From Pirellulaceae bacterium (GTDB lineage: Bacteria; Planctomycetota; Planctomycetia; Pirellulales; Pirellulaceae): a stretch of DNA of 64,000 bases. Below the pieces are notes generated by a model. That model was not told the origin of the DNA, made no database searches, and worked only from the letters and a program-made list of their open reading frames with translations. Below are positions 25,204-33,667 of this stretch, piece after piece. The DNA is taken from the NCBI GenBank assembly GCA_016784735.1, contig JADHUC010000001.1, forward strand, positions 62,001 to 126,000. The letters run 5' to 3'. Position numbers and translations under genes: made by a program. Each line of letters starts with the position of its first letter. Within the stretch, counting starts at the first letter, position 1.

Positions 25204-26475
25204 TCATTGCCGCCAAGGCGCACGCAACGCTTCGCTGCGGAGTCGATTGGCAGGCTCATCGTTAACAAACTCGTTCTTGATGGGGTCATAGTCAAGTTCG
25301 CGGTCCAGGAAGATCGCGATGTTGGCGGCATGGCAAGCGATGTGGGCTTGGCAGGCGACGTCAGCGTTGGCACGTGGGATCTTACGTGACTTCACGCAGT
25401 CGAGGAATTCACGAATGTGGAACGTCGCCGGATAGCCGCCGATCTCGGCGACTTTCCGGCCAGCCAACAGCGCCGGTGAACTCAAGGCTAGCTTCCCGCT
25501 GTCGCCCGCTTCTACCCAACCCTTATCGCCCTCGAATCGCACCGGGCAGGACCCTAGGCCAAGCCAGCCGTCGCTCCGCAGCACGAGTTCGACGCCGTTC
25601 GCGTAACGCGCGGTCGCGCGGTTTGCCACGACGGGACGGTACTTCACGGGCGCGGTATCGTCGGCGTTGTTCGCCCATTGACACAGGTCGACGGTGTGCG
25701 ACCCCCACGGCAGCACACCGCCGCCGACCATGCCCCCACCCTCCTCGAAGTTGAAGCATCGCAGGTTCGCTCGACTGTACGGCCGCCATGCCGCCGTGCC
25801 GAGGTGGAGGTCCCAGTCCAACTGCTCGCGGGGCGGTTCCGGTTCCGACGAGGCCCAGCCGCTCATGCGCGTCCCCAGTCCCATGGGATGGGCGTGGACG
25901 GCCCGAAGCGTGCCGAGTTTCCCGCGGCGGGCCAACTGAACAGCAAAGACGAAATGGGGCAGGTTGCGCCGTTGCGTGCCCGCCTGAAAGATGCGGCCGC
26001 TGCGTCGGAAGGCCGCCGCCAGAGCGAGACTCTCCGCTATGGTCTTCGTGCACGGCTTTTCGCAGTAGACGTCCTTGCCCGCCTCCGCCGCCAAGATGGA
26101 CGCCATCCCGTGCCAGTTCGGGCCCGTTGCGATCAGTACTGCCTCGATGTCTGTGCGGGCGAGCAAGTCGCGAAGATCGCGATACGTGGCGCAGTCCTGA
26201 TTGCCGTTCTGTGCGTCGATCCGATTCTTCGCAGCCTGGCGGCGATCGGCCCGTACGTCACACACCGCCACGAATCGCGCATCCGGCTCGCGCAGAAAGC
26301 ATCCCAAGTCATAGGACCCACGACTGCCGATGCCAATAGCCCCCATCACGATCCGATCACTCGGCCCCGCCGCGCCGTCTCTCCCGAGAGCCGTGGCGGG
26401 AATCACCGTAGCAGCGCCCAAGGCCTTCGCCGAACGCGCAAGCATGGCGCGGCGGGAGATTCTGAGATTCTTCAT
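25204..26475 (-). CDS. Tat-exported Gfo/Idh/MocA family oxidoreductase
   Basis: A 423-residue protein. The ATG at 26475 follows AAAGGAG. It has a Tat-like signal (ISRRAMLARSAKALGAAT), then a Rossmann fold with GAIGIGSRGSYD (about 47-58), the substrate-side motif YCEKPCTKT near residue 140, and the C-terminal alpha/beta domain ending in YDPIKNEFVNDEPAN, typical of the planctomycete group. Members oxidise sugar hydroxyls (often at C3) with tightly bound NAD(P). Folded export by Tat fits a cofactor-bound periplasmic enzyme. Its neighbours are a GH29 enzyme and remnants of GH106 and VCBS genes. Confidence 0.9.
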   Translation of the reverse strand: MKNLRISRRAMLARSAKALGAATVIPATALGRDGAAGPSDRIVMGAIGIGSRGSYDLGCFLREPDARFVAVCDVRADRRQAAKNRIDAQNGNQDCATYRDLRDLLARTDIEAVLIATGPNWHGMASILAAEAGKDVYCEKPCTKTIAESLALAAAFRRSGRIFQAGTQRRNLPHFVFAVQLARRGKLGTLRAVHAHPMGLGTRMSGWASSEPEPPREQLDWDLHLGTAAWRPYSRANLRCFNFEEGGGMVGGGVLPWGSHTVDLCQWANNADDTAPVKYRPVVANRATARYANGVELVLRSDGWLGLGSCPVRFEGDKGWVEAGDSGKLALSSPALLAGRKVAEIGGYPATFHIREFLDCVKSRKIPRANADVACQAHIACHAANIAIFLDRELDYDPIKNEFVNDEPANRLRSEALRAPWRQ

Positions 26476-26644
26476 GGCGGAATCACTCCTTTTAAGTGCG
26501 CAAACTTGTTACCGCTTTCTCTCAGCAATTCGTTCGAGGCATCAACCAGCTATACTATGCCAAAGCTTTCGCAGGAAATCGAGGCTGGCGGAAAAAGAAG
26601 CCGGCGAGTCCCCGCACTCCGAGATCGCTGCCACCATATCGAAC

Positions 26645-26866
26645 TTAAGGACTTGACTGCTTTCGTTCACCGACGATCCGATTCGCCCACAGGTTGGCGA
26701 CCTCGATCTTCAACGTGTTTGGACCGGGCCTGATGTGTTGAGTGATATCCACGCGATAAGGAGACGTCCAGACAATGCCTACACTCTTGCCATTGAGGCA
26801 AACCTCAGCAATCTCTTTTACGTTACCCAAGTGTTGACTCCGGAACTCGTGGTGTCCCTTAGTTCG
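26645..26866 (-). pseudogene. C-terminal tail remnant of a GH106-like or GH2-like enzyme
   Basis: The minus frame reads LGNVKEIAEVCLNGKSVGIV, then WTSPYRVDITQHIRPGPNTL and VANLWANRIVGE, ending at 26645. This is the galactose-binding-like sandwich found at the end of GH106-type enzymes; the intact gene at 44336-47896 ends with a similar block. A stop lies just upstream, so it is a fragment. The remaining gap to 26476 shows no gene and may hold the oxidoreductase promoter. Confidence 0.65.
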
Positions 26867-26876
26867 AGTCTAGTCT

Positions 26877-27890
26877 TCATTTGGGATCCTCCCGCGTTAC
26901 CTCGGGTTTCCACAGCTTTCCGATTTCAGCCAAGGTCTTGATGCTTGATTCTATGATCTTGCCGTTTCGATTCGGGCCGACATTGAGCAGGAAGTTGGAA
27001 TTCCTGGCATGCGCTGTCGCCATGTGACTCATGACGCCCTTGGCGCTTCCGGAGCGAAACCCCTCGTTCCAGAACCACTTCTGCTCCAGTTTCCAGCAGG
27101 TCTCGCCCGGCGCCGTATTGGTTTCCGGAAAGTGTCTCAATTCCTTTACGGCGATGTCGACGTAGGGCGTTCCTTTCTTGCCCCAATCCCACCAGTTCGA
27201 GCTGGCAAGGATGCCGGGACCGAGGCTTCTGACAAAGGCTCTTGCTTCCGCGGCCGGCATGATCTGGTCGTCAAGTGCATCATTCCAGATGTAGAAGACG
27301 TCTGGGTACTTTTCGACCAGCTCGGCGATCTGGTTCTTCTGGAACTCGATCTGCTCTTCCAGGGAATGGGGCGCCGGATCGCATTCGGGCGGTAGGACCT
27401 TGAACTTCCCCTTGTTCTTCCCTTTGTCAAAACCGGGATGACGCCAGCAGTAATAAAGTCCCACCTTCAGGCCGCGACTCTTGAACGACTTGACGAACTG
27501 CGCCACAAGATCCTCTTTGTAGGGACATTCCGGGTGCATTACGTCGTATGTCGTGTGCTTACTGTCCCACAAACAAAACCCCCCGACGTGCTTTGCCGTC
27601 AGCACGCCATACGTCATGCCGGCAGACAGCGCCGCCTCAGCCCACGCGTCGGTGTCGATCCTACCGCCGGGATCGAAGGTGGAGGGATCAGGATAGCCGG
27701 AGACCCATTGGACGCCCTCGTATGTTGCCATGTTGTAGTGAATGAACATTCCGAATTCCAGTTTCCGGAAATCTTCCTGCAACTCCTTGACCGATTTCCG
27801 CGCTCCCGCGACGGCCCTCTCATCAGCCCACGCACCTGACACCGCTGCCAGCGCCAGGGCGCCGATTGCAGCAAACATGATCGATTTCAT
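26877..27890 (-). CDS. Secreted alpha-L-fucosidase-like protein (GH29)
   Basis: A 337-residue protein with a signal peptide to about residue 22. GH29 features are LEFGMFIHYNMATYEG (about 44-59), LTAKHVGGFCLWDSK (97-111) and VGLYYCWRHP. The nucleophile candidate is Asp204 in YIWNDALDD. It ends after the TIM barrel with ARNSNFLLNVGPNRNGKI, a hallmark of the family, and lacks the C-terminal beta-sandwich of longer members. It would release L-fucose from glycans in the periplasm. The Tat-type fucose-isomerase-like gene at 33668 and a second GH29-like gene at 58915 fit fucose handling. Confidence 0.85.
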   Translation of the reverse strand: MKSIMFAAIGALALAAVSGAWADERAVAGARKSVKELQEDFRKLEFGMFIHYNMATYEGVQWVSGYPDPSTFDPGGRIDTDAWAEAALSAGMTYGVLTAKHVGGFCLWDSKHTTYDVMHPECPYKEDLVAQFVKSFKSRGLKVGLYYCWRHPGFDKGKNKGKFKVLPPECDPAPHSLEEQIEFQKNQIAELVEKYPDVFYIWNDALDDQIMPAAEARAFVRSLGPGILASSNWWDWGKKGTPYVDIAVKELRHFPETNTAPGETCWKLEQKWFWNEGFRSGSAKGVMSHMATAHARNSNFLLNVGPNRNGKIIESSIKTLAEIGKLWKPEVTREDPK

Positions 27891-28008
27891 AGCATTCCCT
27901 TTCTTTTTGTCTTGCTATTCGCCTGCGCCGGGATCCGACTTATCCAGCGTCTCGAGTTGTTCGAGGATCTTCTCGGCGGCTTGTTTGGCTCAGATATCTG
28001 ATGATTGA

Positions 28009-30882
28009 CTACGCATCGGGAAATAGTCTCTTCAAAAGGTCGGCATCCAACTCGGCTTTGGGAGCGAAGGCCGCGGAGTTAACGTACCGCAGCAGGCTGT
28101 GCAGCAATTGGCGGCCCTCCGGTTTGTCATGCAGGCCGAGCAGATCGATGGCACAAATCAACATCTTGCCCTGGTGGACCTTGGTTTCAAAGATCAGGCC
28201 GAGCTTGTGGTTTCGTTCGAAATTGTCGATCACCTGAACGATGGGGCGATAGTCGTCAGGCGTGTCGTCCAGGATGATCGGGCGGGAGTTTTTCACCAGG
28301 TGCCACCACTGCCAGTTGCTGTGGAATTCCGTGGGGAACTGGGCCAAAGCACGCGTCTTTGGATCGCAGAGAAAACCCAGCGTACCAGGCGCCACTTCGA
28401 TGCCACTTCGCTCGGCAGCGCGGCGGAACATGGGGAAACACCAGAAGTCGGTCTGGAACGAGCCCTTGATGCTATGAGGCAGCCCGTCCAGCTTCGGAAG
28501 CAACAGGACCTTGCCGCCTGCGCCGAGATGCTCTTGCGTCGCGGCGTCTGTGAAACTGTCCGTTACCATCACGCCCGACGGCACGTTCGTGTCGACCTTC
28601 GGCGGAAAGACCCAGATCTTGTAGTCGTTGCGATACTTGGTACCCTCGACGGCCACCGTGATCGTCAGTTTCTGCGACGCAGCAATATCGCCCAGCGGTA
28701 AGGCGAACATATCGACCTCGAACACCTTGCCATGCTCGATCGTCACCGGATGGAACGCACCAGCGGCCACCTTCTTCCCGTCGCTACCGCTGACCGTCCA
28801 CGTCACACGAGCATCGAGCAGGTCCGTGGGGCCATAGTGGGCGACCTCGACGCGGCCAACGAACGTCTCGTCGGTCGTCCAGGTGTACTTCTTCATGCGT
28901 AGCAGCGGCACCGTTTCGCAGCAGAACTGTCGCCACGCCTTGAGCGTAATGAGACCCTTCGACTCCATGAACACGTTGAGCATGCCGACCAGTGCCGTGC
29001 CTTGGCCCGGGAAATCCTGCAAATCGAGCAACTGGAACCCGCCAAAACCGGGCGTTCGCAACGACGCCTCGATATCTTCGCGGTGACAGATCACCGACAA
29101 CGCGCCCGAAGCACGCACAAAATCGTGAGCTTGGTCGAGCATGCCTGCCTCGCGGAGCCGCTCGCGGAAGATCTCCAGGTTTCGCGCCCGCGTCACACCC
29201 GTGTACTTCGGAATCTCGCGGAAGTCGGGAGAGACCTGGAACGAACCGTTCTCGTGACTGACCACCGGGACCGGAACGCCGGCAATCGACTCGCTGAAAT
29301 CGACCATCGTCGAAGGCGAAGCGTGTTCGATATGGGGGTTGGGATAGTCGCCCTGGAAGAACGCCCCGCGCACCGGCAACGTCTTGCTTGTCTTGCAGGT
29401 GACCCAGAAGTCGTCCCCCTCGGCCAGGCTGGGCGCCCAATGCATGTTGTTCGAACCCTGCGCGTACAATCGGCGCGGATCGATCTCCCGATAATAGGCC
29501 ACCATCTCGAACATGCCCTGGTTGCGCCCCAACTCGTTGCCGAGCGTGAACATCACGAACGACGGGTGGTTGCCGTAGGCCTTGAAAATCAGCTCGCCCT
29601 CGCGCTTCGCGTAATCGTAGAGCGAGACCTTGGTCGTGGTGCTCTCCACGTCGAGCCGGTCGACGTTGTGTTGTGCCGCCTCCGTGCTTTCCGGCACGTT
29701 GAACCCGCTGCGTTTGTTCGGCAGCTCCGGCTGCAGATACATTCCCAGCTCGTCGGCCGCCTCGAACGCGGCGCGGGGCGGACACCACGAATGGAAACGG
29801 TAGTGGTTGATCCCGTACGACTTGGCGATGGACAACACCCGCAGCCAACCGGCCTTGTCCATGGGCGGATAACCGGTCAGGGGAAAGAAGCAACAATCGA
29901 GTTTGCCCCGGAGGAAGACAGGGCGGCCGTTGATGGTGAATTGGTTTCGCCGCGTGGCGAAGCGCCGCATGCCGAAGTTCACGCTCCGCTCGTCGCGGTG
30001 CGATACCCCGCCGGCCGTCGATTCAAGACACAGATCCAAACGCAGTATGGCCGGTTGAAACTCGTCCCAGAGCGGAACGTCGTCGCCTAGCTCATAGGTG
30101 AATTCTACGACGTTCTCTCGCTCGGGTGCCTGAAATCTGACCGATTGGGTCTTGAACGTTGAGGGTTTGTCAGCATTGTAGCTTTTGCATCCAACCGCGA
30201 TTTGTCCCATGGCCGCTTGGCCCGTGATGTTGCCGATCTTCGCGCGAACGACCGCCTGCTTCTCTTCAATGTCCGGATAGACCTGCACGTCGTCCAGCCA
30301 GACGGGGGCTGTCGCGCGAAGTTCGATCTTGCCGACGATACCGTTCCAATTCGTCTGCGTCCGTTCATCGACGGCGTGGGACGGGCCGACCGGGGGCAGG
30401 CGGGCGTTATCGACAAGCACGGTGATCGTGTGCTCGCCCGGCGTCAATGCCGCGGTCACGTCGAAAACCTGCGGTGCGCTGAGCGTGTTCTCCCAGCCAC
30501 AGAACGTCTGATCGACCCACACCCGAGTGTGTTTAGTGCGTTCCAAGAGCAGCGTGATTCTCTTGCCTTTCCAGGCGTCGGGAATCATCACGCGACGCTG
30601 GTACCAGGCCGGCCCCTTCCAATACCACACCCGCGATAGCCGATCGATGCATTGTTCGTCTTTCTTGATGCCCTTCTGGTTCTCGTCGGTGGTGCCGGGC
30701 AGTTGGACGGTGTCCTCGAACTCTTGGGAAAACCACTGTTTCGCGACACCGACGTCCTCGTCGTCGAGACGGAATTTCCACGTACCGGCCAACGGGAGCG
30801 TCGTCTCGTCCGCCACGGCGGAACTCGCGTGGCCGACAAGGAATGTTGCCAGCAGGAAGGTTTGGGGGAAGTGTTTCTTCAT
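28009..30882 (-). CDS. Secreted GH2 glycoside hydrolase (beta-galactosidase/glucuronidase-like)
   Basis: A 957-residue protein with a signal peptide to about residue 24 (SSAVAD). Sandwich domain 1 (LPLAGTWKFRLD) covers about 28-190, the Ig-like domain about 190-305 and the TIM barrel about 315-600. Acid/base is Glu450 in FVMFTLGNELG, nucleophile is Glu544 in VSHENGSF. A C-terminal part of about 350 residues includes a region resembling a glutamine-amidotransferase-like fold (LLPKLDGLPHS). The product is an exo-beta-glycosidase, but the sugar cannot be fixed from the motifs. Only a weak ribosome site is visible. It lies between GH29 and S9 peptidase genes on the same strand, with small gaps. 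Confidence 0.9.
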   Translation of the reverse strand: MKKHFPQTFLLATFLVGHASSAVADETTLPLAGTWKFRLDDEDVGVAKQWFSQEFEDTVQLPGTTDENQKGIKKDEQCIDRLSRVWYWKGPAWYQRRVMIPDAWKGKRITLLLERTKHTRVWVDQTFCGWENTLSAPQVFDVTAALTPGEHTITVLVDNARLPPVGPSHAVDERTQTNWNGIVGKIELRATAPVWLDDVQVYPDIEEKQAVVRAKIGNITGQAAMGQIAVGCKSYNADKPSTFKTQSVRFQAPERENVVEFTYELGDDVPLWDEFQPAILRLDLCLESTAGGVSHRDERSVNFGMRRFATRRNQFTINGRPVFLRGKLDCCFFPLTGYPPMDKAGWLRVLSIAKSYGINHYRFHSWCPPRAAFEAADELGMYLQPELPNKRSGFNVPESTEAAQHNVDRLDVESTTTKVSLYDYAKREGELIFKAYGNHPSFVMFTLGNELGRNQGMFEMVAYYREIDPRRLYAQGSNNMHWAPSLAEGDDFWVTCKTSKTLPVRGAFFQGDYPNPHIEHASPSTMVDFSESIAGVPVPVVSHENGSFQVSPDFREIPKYTGVTRARNLEIFRERLREAGMLDQAHDFVRASGALSVICHREDIEASLRTPGFGGFQLLDLQDFPGQGTALVGMLNVFMESKGLITLKAWRQFCCETVPLLRMKKYTWTTDETFVGRVEVAHYGPTDLLDARVTWTVSGSDGKKVAAGAFHPVTIEHGKVFEVDMFALPLGDIAASQKLTITVAVEGTKYRNDYKIWVFPPKVDTNVPSGVMVTDSFTDAATQEHLGAGGKVLLLPKLDGLPHSIKGSFQTDFWCFPMFRRAAERSGIEVAPGTLGFLCDPKTRALAQFPTEFHSNWQWWHLVKNSRPIILDDTPDDYRPIVQVIDNFERNHKLGLIFETKVHQGKMLICAIDLLGLHDKPEGRQLLHSLLRYVNSAAFAPKAELDADLLKRLFPDA

Positions 30883-30918
30883 GATGGTTTACCCGTCATA
30901 GCAGGAGCTGCTCGGTGC

Positions 30919-32988
30919 TTACCGTGGACCGGGCGGCAAGTGTTCGAGGAGATACCGCGTCATGAGCATTCGCAGGTGGACCGCCGTGCCACGACCTTCG
31001 CGGAGCCCGTGATCACGATTGGGATAAGCCATGTAGTCGAACTGCTTGCCCAGTTCGATTAGGCGATCCACAAGTCCTTCGGTGATCTGAAGATGGGTGT
31101 TGGTCTCGCCCGTACCGTGAATGATCAATAGGTCTCCCTTCAAGCCGTCGGCAAAGTTGATTGGCGCGGACCGGCGGTATCCATCTGGATTCGTCTCGCG
31201 GGTCTCCATGTAGATCTCCTGAAACCACGCGTTGTAGAGGTGTGGCTGCGGCTTGGGCGCGACGGCGATCCCGACGTGGTAGACATCGGGCCTGCGGAAC
31301 ATCGCGTTCAGAGTGTTCGAGCCGCCGCCGCTCCAACCCCAAACGCCCAGCCGGGACAGGTCGACGTAAGGGCGGGTCCGGGCGAGTTCTTTCACGCCCG
31401 CCGCCTGCTCCTCGGTGGAGAGCGGACCGAGGCTTCCGAAAATGGCTCGCCGCCACGCGGCCCCTTTCGGTGCCGGTGTGCCCCGGTTGTCGATGGACAC
31501 GACCAGATAACCGAGGTCGGCGATCAGACGATGGTAGTCGGCATGGACTTTCCCCCAGGCGTCCAACACGGTCTGTGCGTGCGGCTCTCCATACACGTAG
31601 ACAAGAACGGGGTATTTCCTTGAAGGATCGAAGCCCTCCGGTTTGATCATCCACGCGTCCATTACCACGCCGTCGCCGATTTCGAGCTGGAGGAACTCCG
31701 TTGGCTGCGAGATCATTGACTCCATCTTCGCGCGTAGTTCTTGATTGTCTTCCAACGTGCGTACGACTTGGTGTTCAGGCAGTTGCACAAGTTCGGTGAT
31801 GGGGGGAGTGTCAAAAGTCGAGTAGGCATGGAACGCCCACCTGGCATCAGGAGAGAAGTCGTAGTCGTGTGTGCCGGGTTGATCCAAGGGGGTGACTCGT
31901 TCGGGCTCTCCAGTTCCGTCTAGGCGTACACGGTAGAGATGTTTCTGGGTCGCATTGTCAGGTGACGCGTAGTAGTAAAACCAGCCTCCAGCCTCGTCCA
32001 CCACGGCTCGTTCGATAATGTCGTAATGGCCGGGTGTCAGGAGATACAGTTCTTGGCCGTCGCGCGAGTAGACATAGGCGTGGCGCCATCCGTCCTTTTC
32101 GCTCAGCACAATGAATGCCTGGCCGCCGCGGATCCACGTCAGCCCAGCATTCTTGCCGTAGCTGGCGATGACCCAGGCCGGATCGGATTCGTGGAAGATA
32201 CGCCGGATGGCACCGGTGCGGACATCGGCCAGGAGAAACTCACGCTCGTCTCGGAATCGGCTCAGCTTTTCGATCAGCAGTTCATGTGAATTCCCAGCCC
32301 AATCGACCTGCCCCAAATAGAACCCTTCGGCCGGAATGGCAATTGGGAGCCAGCGTGTCTCTTTGCCTTCGGCGTCGACGACACCGACACGCAGCGTCGG
32401 TATAGCCTCGCCCACCCTGGCATATCGGACCTCACTTACTCTCGGATACGTCGGGTCGCCCGGAACGAGGACCGACCGGAGTTTCACGCCGGAATCGTCC
32501 GATTGCACGAAGGCAATCCGCTGTCCATCGGGGCTCCATACTGCGCGACTGTTGGAAACCGGGCTGTCGGCTACACTGTTCGTGAGAGGAATCTTCCGGC
32601 CACTGCTCAGATCGCGCACGTACAGATTCCCCTGTTCCGAGGAGATGACGCCTTGACCGTCCGGGGAAATGTTGCCGGATCTGCGGGCCTTTTCTTTCTG
32701 AGATGGGTCCAGCACCGTGCGCTTGCCGCTCGCGGCGTCATAACACACAAGTACCCGCTCTTTCTTATTGGGAACCGACTCCAGAATCGTGTAGCCCGAA
32801 CTATCGGAAAGCCAGTCTGCCCGAAATCTTCTGGCGCGGAATTCGTCCCGATCGTAGATGGCACGCAATCGCGCCTCCGCTTCTTTGAGCATGAGTTCCT
32901 GAGAAGTGTCTGCGCGAGTATCCGGTACAGCGACGGTGCCGAGACTACCGACCAAGAGAAAGCAAGCCAAAGGAATACTCGTTTTCAT
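30919..32988 (-). CDS. Secreted S9 family peptidase (dipeptidyl-peptidase IV-like)
   Basis: A 689-residue protein. The start at 32988 follows GGGAGCTAGGTGA; the signal peptide ends near DTRADT. An eight-bladed propeller with TolB-like WSPDGQRIAF blades (about 50-420) precedes the alpha/beta-hydrolase domain: GVWGWSGGGSN (Ser553), IIHGTGETNTH (Glu628 where DPP-IV has Asp), and NRDHGL (His660). Classical enzymes release Xaa-Pro dipeptides; the Asp-to-Glu change suggests a variant subfamily or altered activity. It may help degrade glycoprotein backbones. Confidence 0.88.
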   Translation of the reverse strand: MKTSIPLACFLLVGSLGTVAVPDTRADTSQELMLKEAEARLRAIYDRDEFRARRFRADWLSDSSGYTILESVPNKKERVLVCYDAASGKRTVLDPSQKEKARRSGNISPDGQGVISSEQGNLYVRDLSSGRKIPLTNSVADSPVSNSRAVWSPDGQRIAFVQSDDSGVKLRSVLVPGDPTYPRVSEVRYARVGEAIPTLRVGVVDAEGKETRWLPIAIPAEGFYLGQVDWAGNSHELLIEKLSRFRDEREFLLADVRTGAIRRIFHESDPAWVIASYGKNAGLTWIRGGQAFIVLSEKDGWRHAYVYSRDGQELYLLTPGHYDIIERAVVDEAGGWFYYYASPDNATQKHLYRVRLDGTGEPERVTPLDQPGTHDYDFSPDARWAFHAYSTFDTPPITELVQLPEHQVVRTLEDNQELRAKMESMISQPTEFLQLEIGDGVVMDAWMIKPEGFDPSRKYPVLVYVYGEPHAQTVLDAWGKVHADYHRLIADLGYLVVSIDNRGTPAPKGAAWRRAIFGSLGPLSTEEQAAGVKELARTRPYVDLSRLGVWGWSGGGSNTLNAMFRRPDVYHVGIAVAPKPQPHLYNAWFQEIYMETRETNPDGYRRSAPINFADGLKGDLLIIHGTGETNTHLQITEGLVDRLIELGKQFDYMAYPNRDHGLREGRGTAVHLRMLMTRYLLEHLPPGPR

Positions 32989-33382
32989 TCACCTAGCTCC
33001 CGTTCGCGATGATTTCATCTCTGATTCGCCTCTAGGTGTAACAAGTGAGAATGAACCGTTCGTGCCAGTTTCGAGGATCTTATCGTGACGGCACTCCATT
33101 GTGAAGCTCTTGGTGCCGAAGGCAGCCACCGGAACGGCGTTATCGCCCTTGGGAAATCTCAGAGGCTTCCTGAGCCGGTCGAAGGCCGCGCGAAAGGGGA
33201 GTGTTTTCTCGAGATACGCGTAGGAATAAATCTCGGCATCGTTATCCGCGTCGGGCACTTCCATGTCGGCGTCAGGAAATCTCTCGTTCAACTCCTGACG
33301 CAATCGCTCGACGGTCCCGCTTTGGACGGTCCCCGCCGGCGCCTGCGAGCCAACACAACACAACACTCGCCGCGGCAACCAT
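32989..33382 (-). pseudogene. Small exported protein gene with an apparent frameshift
   Basis: The ATG at 33382 gives a signal-peptide-like start, MVAAASVVLCWLAGAG, whose frame soon stops. The overlapping frame (stop at 32989) carries a protein-like sequence, QSGTVERLRQELNERFPDAD, AYLEKTLPFRAAFDRLRKPL and FGTKSFTMECRHDKI. Joining them needs one shift at the GGCGGGGACC run near 33330. This is either a real frameshift or a sequencing error. No family is recognised. It ends right before the start of the S9 peptidase gene, so it was probably the first gene of that operon. Confidence 0.5.
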
Positions 33383-33667
33383 CGTAGATTTGGACACCAC
33401 GCTTCCTCCCTCTGGGTTTGGGAAAGCTACTTATGCCAACAGACATTCCAAATGTTTATCCATTGGCCGCCGGGGAAGCAAGCGAATCCGCGTCCAAAAT
33501 CAGCTAGTGCGAAATTCTGGAGTTCCCCTCGCCACTCGTCGCCAGGCGCACCTGTTACAATAAGCGGCTAAGTAGGCCTGGAGCGGGTCCAGGCGGTTCC
33601 AGATAGGAAATGTCGGGGAGACGGTGCGATGCTTGTTTCCCCGCGGCGCATTCCAGGAGAGAGGAAC
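33383..33667. other. Divergent intergenic region
   Basis: No gene is seen. It separates the minus-strand S9 operon from the plus-strand isomerase-like gene, so both promoters probably lie here. A small hairpin, GCCTGG..CCAGGC (33576-33594), is present. Confidence 0.4.

Noticed and set aside
25678-26733. Plus-strand open frame (351 codons)
   Set aside because: It lies opposite the first Gfo/Idh gene and has shadow-type composition.
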